A DNA stretch of 64,000 bases from Duganella alba. Its GTDB lineage: Bacteria; Pseudomonadota; Gammaproteobacteria; Burkholderiales; Burkholderiaceae_D. Position 1 is the first letter of the stretch. The number at the start of each line of letters is the position of its first letter. A program made the translations under genes and the position numbers. The notes under the pieces were generated by a model. The model did no database searches. It worked only from the letters and a program-made list of their open reading frames with translations, and was not told where the DNA came from. Below are positions 35,104 through 44,482 of the stretch, piece after piece. The stretch lies in contig NZ_WKJN01000002.1 in the NCBI RefSeq assembly GCF_009674495.1, positions 186,001-250,000 of the forward strand, written 5' to 3'.

Positions 35104-36569
35104 CAGAATAGCCCATGCAAATACCAACGCCCGTTGTCACCCCGTTCAAGATAAACCCAGTAACACGCTGAGTCTGAACCTTGCGCGATGTAATAATCGC
35201 GCGCCGCCAGCTGGTCATTCCACCAGCCAGCCTCTATCCGTTCAGGGCCTTTTAGCATCCGCAGCGGAGAGCCGTAAAACGGTCGCTCTCCGCGGAGAAG
35301 CAAAGGGATCGGCTTAGCCAATAGCCAGAACGGGCGCTCGAAGGATTCATCTGCGCCTATCGGTTTGGCCAGCTTCTCGGTTGCCGGCACCCAAGCGTTG
35401 CATGCCTCAGGACGATGGTCGTGTGTTTCGACCGGCATAAGGACATTCTCGCTGCCCAGGCGTGCGCTGAGCAGTTCGAGCAATCTCTTGAAATCGGCGG
35501 GACTTCCGCCGGGCTCGGGGAATAAGTCATCGGTCGGAGGCACCATCTCCGCAAGCAGACGGACTTCGAGCCGCATTGCGATGACAGGCGCCACCAGTTC
35601 CACGCGCGCTAATCGCTCCTTCAGGAGGCGGGTCATGTGGCCGATCTGCCAGCTTGGCTCACCCAACCGAATCTCGACTTCGGTCGGCGGTATGGCGTCG
35701 CGACCGCGCTCATGTTCCAGCATGAAAGCAAATGTGCTAACCGCGTGCTGCCGCGCTACGAGCCAGCCGACGAACTGCTGCAGAAGGCCTGAGGCACCAT
35801 CAAGAAGAGCATCGGCATGCTCGACGCGGTCAAAGGTTTCGATGCGAGCACGGAAGGTTTCAGGGATATCGATCCACTTGAACATCTCAGGCGCCAAGCC
35901 AAAAGCGCGGTCCAGCTCGTCGAGTACCCGTTTGCTCATCCGCCGCTGGATGCCCTGGCGAGGAAGTCGGCGCAGCGCCGCCAAGTTGGTGGCGCCAATG
36001 CCCGCGAGCCATTCGAGGTGTTCTGCTGCGGCCGGCAAATATTCACAGGGCATCTTGTCAAGCTGACGCTCTAGCGATTCCATCTTGATCGTGCGCCGAA
36101 TGAGGACCTGGCGCTTTGCGATCCGCAGGCGTGCCAACAACCAAGCGCCGGCGGCGGTGGGCGCGGCGCCGAGACTCACTGTGACCCCCAGCGCTTGCGT
36201 GCTGGCGCGGATTTGACGTCCGATAGCAGCGCGACCGCGGAAGAGGCGCAGGCTTGCAGTGACGTCGAGAAGGATGCTGAAATCGTCGGCGTGCGTGACT
36301 TCCGGCGTGTACTGCAAGAGAGCCAGCGCCACGGAGTTGAGCGTGATTTCCTCGCGCTGCAAGTCACGCTCCAGGATGGTCGTTGTCGGCGACACGGCCG
36401 ATACGCCGCCAGGCCGCATCCCGACGCGTACACCGGCTACATACGCTTCCCTCGACACCGAAATGACCTTGCCTTTTTCCACAACTGCGAAAGGCCCGGG
36501 CTCACACCAGCGCGGCCTGACGGACTCGAGGGGTAACAGTGGAAGGTGAACGCTGAACCAGTACCGCAT
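35103..36569 (-). CDS. imuB: ImuB, catalytically inactive Y-family polymerase homologue
   Basis: 488 residues. Y-family fold starting MRYWFSVHLPLLPLESVRPR. The catalytic acidic residues of active Y-family polymerases are not seen at their usual places, as expected of ImuB. It acts as a hub joining DnaE2, ImuA and the beta clamp through its C-terminal half. GGAAGAG precedes the ATG. It overlaps imuA by 68 bp and dnaE2 by 3 bp (TGATG), so the three are co-translated. Confidence 0.95.
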   Translation of the reverse strand: MRYWFSVHLPLLPLESVRPRWCEPGPFAVVEKGKVISVSREAYVAGVRVGMRPGGVSAVSPTTTILERDLQREEITLNSVALALLQYTPEVTHADDFSILLDVTASLRLFRGRAAIGRQIRASTQALGVTVSLGAAPTAAGAWLLARLRIAKRQVLIRRTIKMESLERQLDKMPCEYLPAAAEHLEWLAGIGATNLAALRRLPRQGIQRRMSKRVLDELDRAFGLAPEMFKWIDIPETFRARIETFDRVEHADALLDGASGLLQQFVGWLVARQHAVSTFAFMLEHERGRDAIPPTEVEIRLGEPSWQIGHMTRLLKERLARVELVAPVIAMRLEVRLLAEMVPPTDDLFPEPGGSPADFKRLLELLSARLGSENVLMPVETHDHRPEACNAWVPATEKLAKPIGADESFERPFWLLAKPIPLLLRGERPFYGSPLRMLKGPERIEAGWWNDQLAARDYYIAQGSDSACYWVYLERGDNGRWYLHGLF

Positions 36570-37245
36570 TTTGCTCTTCCAAGAATCGTTGACGTGCCGG
36601 CATGCTGGCTAACTGAATAAATAACGGTGCGTCGTGGTGAGGCCCTCGGCGCTTGATGATTTCTACCGAGATGCCGCCTGCCGCCGGTCGCAGCGCAATC
36701 CTGAGAGAAGCTGGCGAAGCATCAGCAGCCGCGCTCAATGGTCGCAATAGCCAAAACGTCGTGTCGGTAGTTTGCGCGGCGAGATTGAGCCTGCGAAGAG
36801 CTTCGCTACGCGTGTTGGTCTGCCACAGCAGCACCGCACCACAGCTGCCATTCCGCAGGATTTGCTCCGTCGACCAGAGGGCGTCGGCCGTGGTTGGTGC
36901 CTTCACCCACAGCAAATTAGGGCATTCCAGTCCCAAGAATTTACACGCCGCTGAGTTCGGAAAGTACGGCGGCTGAATGAGCGCGACGCGCCGTCGTTTA
37001 GAAATAGCTGCTAAAGCCGGGCGCAATAGATGCATCTCGCCGATACCGGCCTGCTGCAATAGGAGTTCGACCAAAGTGGATTGGGGCCATCCTGTATCTG
37101 GAAGCTCCGAATCCAATTGCGCGTGCCCGGTCGGTGCAGATAGCGTGCGACTGCGACTCAGCTCACTTGCTCTCCATACGTGACGCAGCGCCGCCTCAGC
37201 TGCGCGCTGGGCTTCGTCCGAAGCGAGGAGAGGAGGGGCTATCAT
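36502..37245 (-). CDS. imuA: ImuA, RecA-like accessory protein of translesion synthesis
   Basis: 247 residues from ATG 37245. A longer frame (to 37377) is rejected because it would run through the LexA box. ImuA is a RecA/SulA-related protein: GHAQLDSELPDTGWPQSTLV and ELLLQQAGIGEMHLLRPAL correspond to the RecA-like P-loop region, but without a standard GxxxxGKT. It supports ImuB-DnaE2 mutagenesis. Confidence 0.92.
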   Translation of the reverse strand: MIAPPLLASDEAQRAAEAALRHVWRASELSRSRTLSAPTGHAQLDSELPDTGWPQSTLVELLLQQAGIGEMHLLRPALAAISKRRRVALIQPPYFPNSAACKFLGLECPNLLWVKAPTTADALWSTEQILRNGSCGAVLLWQTNTRSEALRRLNLAAQTTDTTFWLLRPLSAAADASPASLRIALRPAAGGISVEIIKRRGPHHDAPLFIQLASMPARQRFLEEQNAVLVQRSPSTVTPRVRQAALV

Positions 37246-37266
37246 GTTGGATTTGCTGCTTAAAAA

Positions 37267-37286
37267 TACTGTATGAATAAACAGTA
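37267..37286. promoter_or_regulatory. LexA (SOS) box upstream of imuA
   Basis: TACTGTATGAATAAACAGTA carries CTGT-N8-ACAG, the full LexA consensus, and ends 22 bp before the imuA ATG (37245). It predicts SOS induction of the cassette. Confidence 0.93.
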
Positions 37287-37757
37287 GTATATGCTTTGCT
37301 GCCAAACTCGCACAAGTGCGATTTCCCAAATGACCGATATTTCGTTTGATCGCCGCAGCTAGTCCAGCGCGTTCCACCTCTTGACTTGCAAGAGCTAGGC
37401 GGACTTAGAGTGAAAGTGGATAAAAATGATCGCCAGCGAGGCATTGGAGTTTTGGGAAGCTTTCGGGCTTAAAAGGTCCATATACTTTGTTGCGAATTGA
37501 AAACGATTGGTGGTATATTTCCAAAAGAATATTGTGTTATATAGATAGCATCAAATTAATTTCTGCATTGAAAGTATTGCAAACTTGGACTCGCTAATCT
37601 GGCACTTGTAAGCGCTCGCATCTGTGGTCGACTGGGACGCGCCGTCTATAGCGACGGCGCACTCGCCAAAAAGCGCTAATGAGATGCAGAACCTGAGCCT
37701 CGAACCTCTTTGTACTGATCGGCATGCCTTGAAAAGGCTACATTTGGAGAAATTGCT
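37287..37757. other. AT-rich intergenic promoter region of the defence-type island
   Basis: 471 bp without a supported gene between divergent imuA and the sigma-like gene. It is markedly AT-rich (tracts near 37480-37580) beside GC-rich flanks, suggesting foreign DNA and the island's promoter. Short frames here read as noise. Confidence 0.5.
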
Positions 37758-38537
37758 TTGGCACGTCCCCTCAGGAAGACCCGGCTGGACGGCTCGCCCT
37801 ATTTTAGGCGCGAGGTCGTGGAGGATGAGATTCGCAAGATCGCAAATCTTGGCGAGCCAGAACTGGAACGACTTGCGGCTATCTGGCCAACCAGTGCCCC
37901 AGGGTTCGTTTCGCCTGAAGCACTGGTGTACCTAGTCCGTAACCTGCCACCTGGTGTTCATCGTGACAACATGACCGGCCAGCTGCTTGGGCGCGTGCGG
38001 CGCCGGCTACCTCCGGCTACTCATGCTGGTAGCCAGACGGAATCCCTCACTAAAATGAACATTCGGGACGATGTGTTCCACCGCTTCGTCGATCTATTGT
38101 TGAGCGACCGTGCAGAGTACGATGACCGTTTGGATTACTATGAGGTAAATTTTTATCAGGCGATAGCGATGGCTCGGATTGACGCCAGCACTCGACATTG
38201 GACACATGAGAACCGAAGTGAGGTGCTGGGTTCAGATGAAGAGGGAGTCTCGGAGCGGGTACAAGTTGCGGCCGGAAGCTACGATCCGTTTGACGCCGAC
38301 GAACTTGATAAAAAAGATTACCGGTTGATGCTGGATGATGCGATTGACACTCTACCAGAGTTACAACGGAGGATTGTCGAAATGTGGCGCCAAGAAATTC
38401 CCATCGAGTCTAATGACCCTGCGGTCGACTCCATCAGTAAAGTGTTAGGCAAAAGCGAGAAGACCATCCGCACGCATCGCGACAAGGCGTTCGCGTCCTT
38501 GCAGATGTACCTGGTACGTAAGGGGAAGTTTCGATGA
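37758..38537 (+). CDS. Sigma-70 region-4-like protein at head of peptidase-helicase operon
   Basis: 259 residues. The C-terminus LPELQRRIVEMWRQEIPIES, then SISKVLGKSEKTIRTHRDKA (about 205-250), is a sigma-70 region 4-like HTH. The upstream part (residues 90-180) might be a divergent region 2 but lacks clear consensus. It may be a phage- or island-type sigma factor or a regulator. The starting codon at 37758 is a TTG and could be wrong. Its stop overlaps the next start by 4 bp (ATGA), so it is operonic with the XRE-like gene and the fusion protein. Confidence 0.6.
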   Translation: MARPLRKTRLDGSPYFRREVVEDEIRKIANLGEPELERLAAIWPTSAPGFVSPEALVYLVRNLPPGVHRDNMTGQLLGRVRRRLPPATHAGSQTESLTKMNIRDDVFHRFVDLLLSDRAEYDDRLDYYEVNFYQAIAMARIDASTRHWTHENRSEVLGSDEEGVSERVQVAAGSYDPFDADELDKKDYRLMLDDAIDTLPELQRRIVEMWRQEIPIESNDPAVDSISKVLGKSEKTIRTHRDKAFASLQMYLVRKGKFR

Positions 38538-39100
38538 CTGAGCACTCAACTCACACAAGGGAAGATGTCTTAAACGAATTCGCGATGGACTTCGAACCAA
38601 GAGCGGGAATACTCCAGCGATATCTTTCGCGGTACCCCGAGTATTCACTTGAGCTGGTGGACCTTGCCAGAGAGTTGTCTCGAGAGTTCGATGACGACGC
38701 TCCGTTAAGTGCCGATGATCTCGCTGCTGTAGACGCAGGTTTGCGCAGACTTCAGAACGCTTCGATATCTCTGCAGTTCCTGCAGTCGGCACCGGCAAAA
38801 ACGTTCACTAATGCAGTCAAGAAGTTGGGATTACCCGTTCAGGTCGCCCTTGCGTTACGTGAGTGCCGGATCGACTCTTCGACCGTACCGCCACGCGCTC
38901 TCGCGAAACTAGCTAAGGCCCTAGATGCTCCAGTTGATGTTCTAGTCGCTCATATGGCCTTGCCGCCACAGACATCTCAGCATCGCGCGAGTAAGTCGAG
39001 CACCAAGCCGGTGGCAGCTGAAAAGGTGTCGCTGGAAAGAATTCTGAGAGAGGCTGGGTGCGATGAAGCTGCCTTGTCGAAGTTTCTTAAAGACGAGTAG
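38534..39100 (+). CDS. XRE/antitoxin-like protein paired with an ImmA/IrrE protease
   Basis: 188 residues. A helical protein with a possible HTH at FTNAVKKLGLPVQVALALRE and PRALAKLAKALDAPVDVLVA (about 96-135), resembling the XRE antitoxins that accompany ImmA/IrrE proteases. Its stop (TAG) is 2 bp before the fusion gene's ATG. By analogy with ImmR-ImmA it may be a repressor or antitoxin that the peptidase domain cleaves (inference). Confidence 0.55.
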   Translation: MTEHSTHTREDVLNEFAMDFEPRAGILQRYLSRYPEYSLELVDLARELSREFDDDAPLSADDLAAVDAGLRRLQNASISLQFLQSAPAKTFTNAVKKLGLPVQVALALRECRIDSSTVPPRALAKLAKALDAPVDVLVAHMALPPQTSQHRASKSSTKPVAAEKVSLERILREAGCDEAALSKFLKDE

Positions 39101-39102
39101 CC

Positions 39103-42100
39103 ATGGACGCTGTAGAGCTCGCGCGACAACACGCCAAACGGTTGCACGATCAAGCGGTTGAGCGCGGAAGTGACCCGTGGACGCCATATCGGTTCGTGGT
39201 CAGTATTGCGGATGCACTTGGAATTACCGTCGAGGCGTGTGTTCCCGGTGCTTCGATCCTGGATGGCGCTCGGGCGATCTTTGATTCGGATATCCCTCTC
39301 ATCATGCATGAGAATGTTGGGAGCCCTTTCGAACAGGCGTTCTTGGTGGCGCACGAAATCGGTCATGCGGAGCTTGGTGATGCCGACGACGATGACGGGG
39401 CTGCTGTTCAAATTGACCCAACTCGAATATCGGAGGCGAGTCCGGTAGGAATGGACCGGGTTGCTGACTACAGCCGACGCCAACGTCGAGAGGTACAAAT
39501 GGACCTCTTCGCTAGAGAACTCCTTCTACCCAGACCATTTGTGCTCGACCTTCACGTCGGGCAAAGTCAGAGCTGCTCCGACATTGCCGGTCGACTCGGC
39601 GCGCCGTTCGAAGTTGTGGCGCAGCAGATGCTTGACGCGCTTCTGCTTCCGCCTGTTTCTGAAGACGCTTCGGCTGCGCCTGCCGAGATTCCGCTCAATG
39701 AAAAGCAAAAAGACGCAGCGAACCATCGTGGCAAAGCATTTCTGCTTCAGGCTGGTCCCGGAACAGGTAAGACACGGACTCTAGTGGCCAGAGTTGAAAG
39801 CCTGTTGGACGAGGGCGCCGACCCCAGGCGCATCCTACTTCTGACCTTTTCGAATAAGGCCGTAATTGAGATGGCCGAGCGCATTGCGCTGAAGCGGCCA
39901 TTGGAAGCAGCGGCTCTCTGCATTGGGACCTTCCATAGCTTTGGTCTGGACGTCCTACGGCGATTCAATGACCGATGTGGCTTGCCGGCCGATCCTCGGC
40001 TGATGGATCGAACCGAAGCGGTAGAGCTCCTTGAAAACGAGTTCCCGCGGCTTGGTCTAATCCATTACCGGAATCTCTACGACCCGTCCCAAATCGTTGC
40101 TGAAATCTTGACTGCAGTCTCGCGGGCAAAGGATGAAGTCATTGATGCGGCGGGCTATCAGGCGTTGGCATCCTCGATGCTCGCCTCCGCGGTAGAAGAG
40201 AGCGACGTGCATGCTGCTGAAAAGGCGGCAGAGGTTGCGAAGGTCTACGCGCGCTATGAGGAGTTGAAAGCAGCCGCACAATGTGTAGATTTTGGTGACT
40301 TGGTAATGCGCCCGGTCCTGTTGCTGGAAACGGATGACGCAGTTAGAGCCCAACTTCAGGGCGCCTACGACCACATCTTGGTTGACGAGTATCAAGACGT
40401 AAATCGCAGCAGCGTGCGACTCCTCACGGCGTTGAAGCCTACGGGCGCGAACCTTTGGGTGGTTGGAGATGCCAAACAATCTATCTATAGGTTCCGAGGT
40501 GCTTCGTCGTTCAATATGTCACGCTTTGGACGGGAGGACTTTCCTGGCGCGGTACGCGACAGCCTGGAAGTAAACTACCGATCCACGCGGGAGGTGGTCG
40601 ATGCCTTTGGCACCTTTGCGAAGGATATGCCAGCTGCTGACAGTGAGAAGGCGCTTGAAGCTGATCGAGGTCCAAGCGGTGAGCTACCCGAGCTTATCAA
40701 GGTGGGCAGCACTTCGCAGCTGACACCAGCTATCGCGGATCACATTCAAGAGCTGTGTGCCAAAAGCTACCGGTATCGAGACCAAGCGGTTCTGTGCCGC
40801 GGAAATGACCGGCTGTCTGATGTCGGGCGAGACCTTGAGCGAGCCGGTATTCCGGTACTTTTTTTGGGGAGCCTTTTTGAACGCCCGGAAGTTAAGGACC
40901 TTGTAGCGTTGCTATCGCTCCTTATTGACCGACGTGGAATGGGCCTGATCCGAGCCGCTTGCTTGCCTGAGTTTACGATGGATTTGGACGACGTGGTCCG
41001 CATCTTTGAGCATCTGCGTGAAAAAAATACGGAGGCCGAGGCTTGGCAGTTTGACGCGCCCGCTGAAGTGAGTGCCGCTGGGATGGTCGCACTTTCTACC
41101 CTCAAATCAGCCTTTGCCGGATTCGGAGCGAATTCACAGCCCTGGACCGTTCTGACCACCCTTCTTTTGGATCGGACTAGGATGGCAGCACGAATTGCTG
41201 CGTCGACAAGGGTGTCCGAGCGGGCCCAAGGTATCGCGATATGGCAGTTTATGAACTTTGTCCGGGTTCAGCCGAACGGGCAAGGCCTTCCAATTCAACG
41301 GCTTTCCGACCGTATTCGACGGCTCTTGCGCTTGCGGGATGACAGGGACCTAAGGCAACTTCCTGCGGCAGCCCAAGGTATTGACGCTGTACGCCTAATG
41401 ACGATCCACGGGTCCAAGGGCCTGGAGTTCAAAGCAGTGCACATTGCAGGCGTAAACCAAGACTCGATCCCCGGATCGTTCAGGTCATCGAAGTGCCCTC
41501 CGCCAGCTGACATGGTAGCCGGTGGACAAGGAAGTGCTGAGGAGATTGGGCGTGCAGCTCACAACGAAGAGCAGGAGTGCCTTTTCTATGTCGCAATGTC
41601 GCGCGCGAGGAATCACCTAGCGTTTTATGGTGCAACTGCTACCGCAAATGGCCGGTCTAGAACGCTGTCGTCGTTTCTAAAGCGCATCGGGCCAGTCACA
41701 GAGCGAATTGTCACGCCAATTACTGTGATGCCTCCAGCTCCTGACGATGTGTCCATTGCCGTTGCTCTCTCCGGCACCCCTCGCTTCAGCTCAGATGCTG
41801 TGGCACTGTACGAGTCGTGCGCTCGGCGTTTTCTTTATACCCATCTGCTTCAGGTAGGGGGACGTCGCCGAATGAGCTCCTTCATGCAGATGCATGAGGC
41901 GATCCGTGAGGTTTACCAAGCTGTCGTGGCGAAGGGGAGCGCACAAGCTGGTGAACTAGACGATTTGCTCTCGAACGCGTTTGTCACTCATGGCCTGCAT
42001 GAACATGGCTACGCGGAAGACTATCGGACGATGGCGACCACAATGCTCCAGTATTTTTTGGATTCGAGGGCCGACGCGCAGGTCGAGGCTCCAACGGCGC

Positions 42101-42489
42101 TGCGCATCTCGTTGGAGGACTACGAGGTGGAGGTAAGGCTCGATGACGTACTGGTTCGTGATGGCGTTCGCACCTTGCGTCGCGTAAAGACTGGTCATAC
42201 GCCGAAGGAAGACGTAAAAGACGTGGGAGCCGCCGCATTTGTGCTGGCCGCCCGTAAGACATTCCCCGATGCGCGTGTAGAGCTAGTTTATCTGGCTGAC
42301 TCCGAATCGAAGCCGGTGACGCTCACGCCCCAAGTGCTGAAGAACCGGCAGGCCAAACTCGGCGATATCTTCCGCGGCATTCGGGATGGAGAATTTAAGA
42401 CAACAGTCTCGGACACCACCTGTCCCAACTGCCCAGCCTTTTTTGTATGCGGAGCGGTGCCGCCAGGTACGCTCTCGAAAAATTTCTGA
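39103..42489 (+). CDS. ImmA/IrrE metallopeptidase-UvrD helicase-RecB-like nuclease fusion
   Basis: 1128 residues in three parts. Residues 1-190 form an ImmA/IrrE (DUF955) peptidase with HEIGH at 84-88 and a downstream acidic segment. Residues about 196-890 are a superfamily 1A helicase: Walker A GPGTGKT (218-224), DEYQD Walker B (428-432), GDAKQSIYRFRGA (motif III), IHGSKGLEFKAVH (motif V) and LFYVAMSRARNHLAFY (motif VI). From about 905 a PD-(D/E)XK-type region ends with CPNCPAFFVCG, like the Cys cluster of RecB/Cas4-type nucleases. The catalytic triad is hard to see (VRLDDVLV, RRVKTG). It is an island gene, plausibly antiviral. The join of a protease to a helicase is unusual. Confidence 0.85.
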   Translation: MDAVELARQHAKRLHDQAVERGSDPWTPYRFVVSIADALGITVEACVPGASILDGARAIFDSDIPLIMHENVGSPFEQAFLVAHEIGHAELGDADDDDGAAVQIDPTRISEASPVGMDRVADYSRRQRREVQMDLFARELLLPRPFVLDLHVGQSQSCSDIAGRLGAPFEVVAQQMLDALLLPPVSEDASAAPAEIPLNEKQKDAANHRGKAFLLQAGPGTGKTRTLVARVESLLDEGADPRRILLLTFSNKAVIEMAERIALKRPLEAAALCIGTFHSFGLDVLRRFNDRCGLPADPRLMDRTEAVELLENEFPRLGLIHYRNLYDPSQIVAEILTAVSRAKDEVIDAAGYQALASSMLASAVEESDVHAAEKAAEVAKVYARYEELKAAAQCVDFGDLVMRPVLLLETDDAVRAQLQGAYDHILVDEYQDVNRSSVRLLTALKPTGANLWVVGDAKQSIYRFRGASSFNMSRFGREDFPGAVRDSLEVNYRSTREVVDAFGTFAKDMPAADSEKALEADRGPSGELPELIKVGSTSQLTPAIADHIQELCAKSYRYRDQAVLCRGNDRLSDVGRDLERAGIPVLFLGSLFERPEVKDLVALLSLLIDRRGMGLIRAACLPEFTMDLDDVVRIFEHLREKNTEAEAWQFDAPAEVSAAGMVALSTLKSAFAGFGANSQPWTVLTTLLLDRTRMAARIAASTRVSERAQGIAIWQFMNFVRVQPNGQGLPIQRLSDRIRRLLRLRDDRDLRQLPAAAQGIDAVRLMTIHGSKGLEFKAVHIAGVNQDSIPGSFRSSKCPPPADMVAGGQGSAEEIGRAAHNEEQECLFYVAMSRARNHLAFYGATATANGRSRTLSSFLKRIGPVTERIVTPITVMPPAPDDVSIAVALSGTPRFSSDAVALYESCARRFLYTHLLQVGGRRRMSSFMQMHEAIREVYQAVVAKGSAQAGELDDLLSNAFVTHGLHEHGYAEDYRTMATTMLQYFLDSRADAQVEAPTALRISLEDYEVEVRLDDVLVRDGVRTLRRVKTGHTPKEDVKDVGAAAFVLAARKTFPDARVELVYLADSESKPVTLTPQVLKNRQAKLGDIFRGIRDGEFKTTVSDTTCPNCPAFFVCGAVPPGTLSKNF

Positions 42490-42530
42490 AAAAATTTTTA
42501 CCGGTTGAGTCCGGTGGGTTCGATTAGAGG

Positions 42531-42559
42531 GATGTGGGCGAGAAAAATCTCGCCACATC
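42531..42559. promoter_or_regulatory. Leader hairpin before the Ubl operon
   Basis: GATGTGG-GCGAGA and TCTCGC-CACATC form a 12-bp stem with one bulged G and an AAAA loop, 17 bp before the Ubl gene start. It has no T-tract after it, so it is more likely a leader or processing structure than a terminator. Confidence 0.5.
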
Positions 42560-42576
42560 AACCTAAAGGAACCAAA

Positions 42577-43326
42577 ATGCAACATCCTGACTTTGACGAC
42601 GTTGGCGATGCGATCCGCGAGGATCGTCCTCTACGGGAGGCCGCCACTTACCGCATCCGCTTCGCGCTGGATGACCTCACCTTCCGCCACATCGGCGTGC
42701 CGGACCCAGTCCCGACAGGACGGCAGATTCTCGATTGTGCCGGGCTCGACCGTCGCAACGACTACCTCCTGTTCGCGCTGCTAGCGTCCGGCGACTTCGA
42801 AGACATCCGCCTCGACGAGACGGTAGACCTGCGCGCTAAGGGGGCCGAGCGCTTCATCGCGTTCAAATCCGACCGAGACTTCAAGTTCTCCCTGAACGAG
42901 CGCCAGATGGCCTGGGGCCGTGCGGAGCTGCCTGGCAGCGTTCTGTATGACCTCGCTGATCCATCGCCCGAGGAAGCAATTTTCCTCGAAGTCCGCGGTG
43001 GTGAGGATCGTCTCATTGAGCCGGACGACCGGATCAATCTCGATGCACCCGGTATTGAACGGTTCATCGTGGCCCCACGGCCGTCCAAGGGTTACGTGAT
43101 CGTCGTCAACGCTGTCGAAGAGACGGTGCCGGACAAGCACGTTACCTTCGAACAGGTCGTGAAGCTGTCGCATCCCAATGCGCCGCCAGAAGCCAACGTC
43201 AAGTTCTCTATGACGTACCGCAATGCCGCCTCGCTCCCCCACGCCGGCGAACTTGGCGAAGGCGGGTCCGTTGAAGTCAAAAAACAAGGGAGTATCTTCA
43301 ATGTCACTCGAACTGTTCAATCGTAA
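42577..43326 (+). CDS. Triple beta-grasp ubiquitin-like protein (Multi_ubiq family)
   Basis: 249 residues from ATG 42577 (AAAGGA upstream). Three repeated modules resemble Pfam Multi_ubiq (PF14452): YRIRFALDDLTFRHIGVPDP, then DFKFSLNERQMAWGRAELPG, then GYVIVVNAVEETVPDKHVTF. Each is about 70 residues and begins with the same beta-hairpin. The tail GSIFNVTRTVQS is typical of the family. There is no C-terminal Gly-Gly, so conjugation would need processing or another chemistry. It overlaps the E1 gene by 26 bp. Confidence 0.85.
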   Translation: MQHPDFDDVGDAIREDRPLREAATYRIRFALDDLTFRHIGVPDPVPTGRQILDCAGLDRRNDYLLFALLASGDFEDIRLDETVDLRAKGAERFIAFKSDRDFKFSLNERQMAWGRAELPGSVLYDLADPSPEEAIFLEVRGGEDRLIEPDDRINLDAPGIERFIVAPRPSKGYVIVVNAVEETVPDKHVTFEQVVKLSHPNAPPEANVKFSMTYRNAASLPHAGELGEGGSVEVKKQGSIFNVTRTVQS

Positions 43327-44482
43327 CCCTGACCTGGCCCGCCTGCGGGCTGAGGGATACCTCGTTCGCATCGAGGGCAGCCTTCTTGTTCTGCGGGAGG
43401 TGCCTTATGTGGATTCCCAGCGTCGCGTGCGCACCGGCACGCTGGTTTCCACACTCGACTTGGCTGGCGATCAGACGCGCAAGCCGGAAACGCATGTGAT
43501 CCATTGGGATGGTGATTTTCCGTGTAACGCGGACGGATCGCCATTACCTGGGATTTCCCACCAGGCGCCGAACACCAACCTTGGTTTTGGGCTTACTGCG
43601 CGCCATAGCTTCTCGAGCAAGCCCAGCCAAGACGGTTATCCAGACTACTACGCCAAAATGTCCACGTACGCCACCATATTGGCAGGTCCGGCGGCCGTCC
43701 TGCAGCCTGGCCTTAGCCCACGGTTGAATCGTAGCCCGGATGTTGAAGACGAACAGAGCGTTTTCAACTATCTTGATACGGCATCGAGTCGGGTAGGTCT
43801 GGGCGAACTTGCCAGCAAACTGAAAAACGAGGTCGTTGGCATTCTGGGAACTGGTGGTACCGGCGGCTACATTCTTGATCTGGTTGCGAAGACGCCGGTA
43901 AGGGAAATTCGGCTTTTCGATGACGACGATTTTCTTTCACATAATGCGTTCCGCGCACCGGGGGCGCCGTCGCTGGAGCAGCTGCGAGATGCACCGAAGA
44001 AGGTCCACTACCTGAAGGGAATCTACGAACGGATGCATCGCGGCATCGTAGCACACGCAGTCAAGATGAACGCGGAAACGCTGGGGCTGCTCGACGGTAT
44101 CACATTCGCATTCATCAGCATGGATGCGGGTGAGGAGAAGCGAGCTGTGGTTGCCAAACTGGAAGCGCTCGGCGTGCCGTTCATCGACGTCGGGATGGGG
44201 CTGGAGCTCTCGAATGGCAGCCTTGGCGGCATCTTGCGGGTCACAACGAGCACACCGGCGAAACGCGATCACGTCCACGCGGGTCGCATCTCCTTCGCGG
44301 GCGGCGGTGGTCACGACGTGTACGCGTCGAACATCCAGGTCGCAGACCTAAATGCCCTAAACGCATGCCTGGCGGTCGTGAAGTGGAAGAAGCTCCGCGG
44401 CTTCTACCGCGACCTAGAAAACGAGCACCACAGCACGTACACGACTGACGGCGGCATGTTGCTCAACGGGGACCAATCATGA
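43301..44482 (+). CDS. ThiF/E1-like adenylyltransferase with extra N-terminal domain
   Basis: 393 residues from ATG 43301 (AGGGAG upstream). The E1/ThiF domain begins about 175 with VVGILGTGGTGGYILDLVAK (GxGGxG nucleotide loop), then FDDDDF. The MNAETL and MDAGEEKRAVVAKL segments follow, and LNACLAVVKWKK is near the end. Only two cysteines are present, C75 and C356. The N-terminal 170 residues (DUF6791-like as I recall, an E2-like domain is possible) carry C75 in DFPCNADGSPL near H65 and H68. Role: adenylating the Ubl for transfer. The gene overlaps its neighbours on both sides. Confidence 0.82.
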   Translation: MSLELFNRNPDLARLRAEGYLVRIEGSLLVLREVPYVDSQRRVRTGTLVSTLDLAGDQTRKPETHVIHWDGDFPCNADGSPLPGISHQAPNTNLGFGLTARHSFSSKPSQDGYPDYYAKMSTYATILAGPAAVLQPGLSPRLNRSPDVEDEQSVFNYLDTASSRVGLGELASKLKNEVVGILGTGGTGGYILDLVAKTPVREIRLFDDDDFLSHNAFRAPGAPSLEQLRDAPKKVHYLKGIYERMHRGIVAHAVKMNAETLGLLDGITFAFISMDAGEEKRAVVAKLEALGVPFIDVGMGLELSNGSLGGILRVTTSTPAKRDHVHAGRISFAGGGGHDVYASNIQVADLNALNACLAVVKWKKLRGFYRDLENEHHSTYTTDGGMLLNGDQS

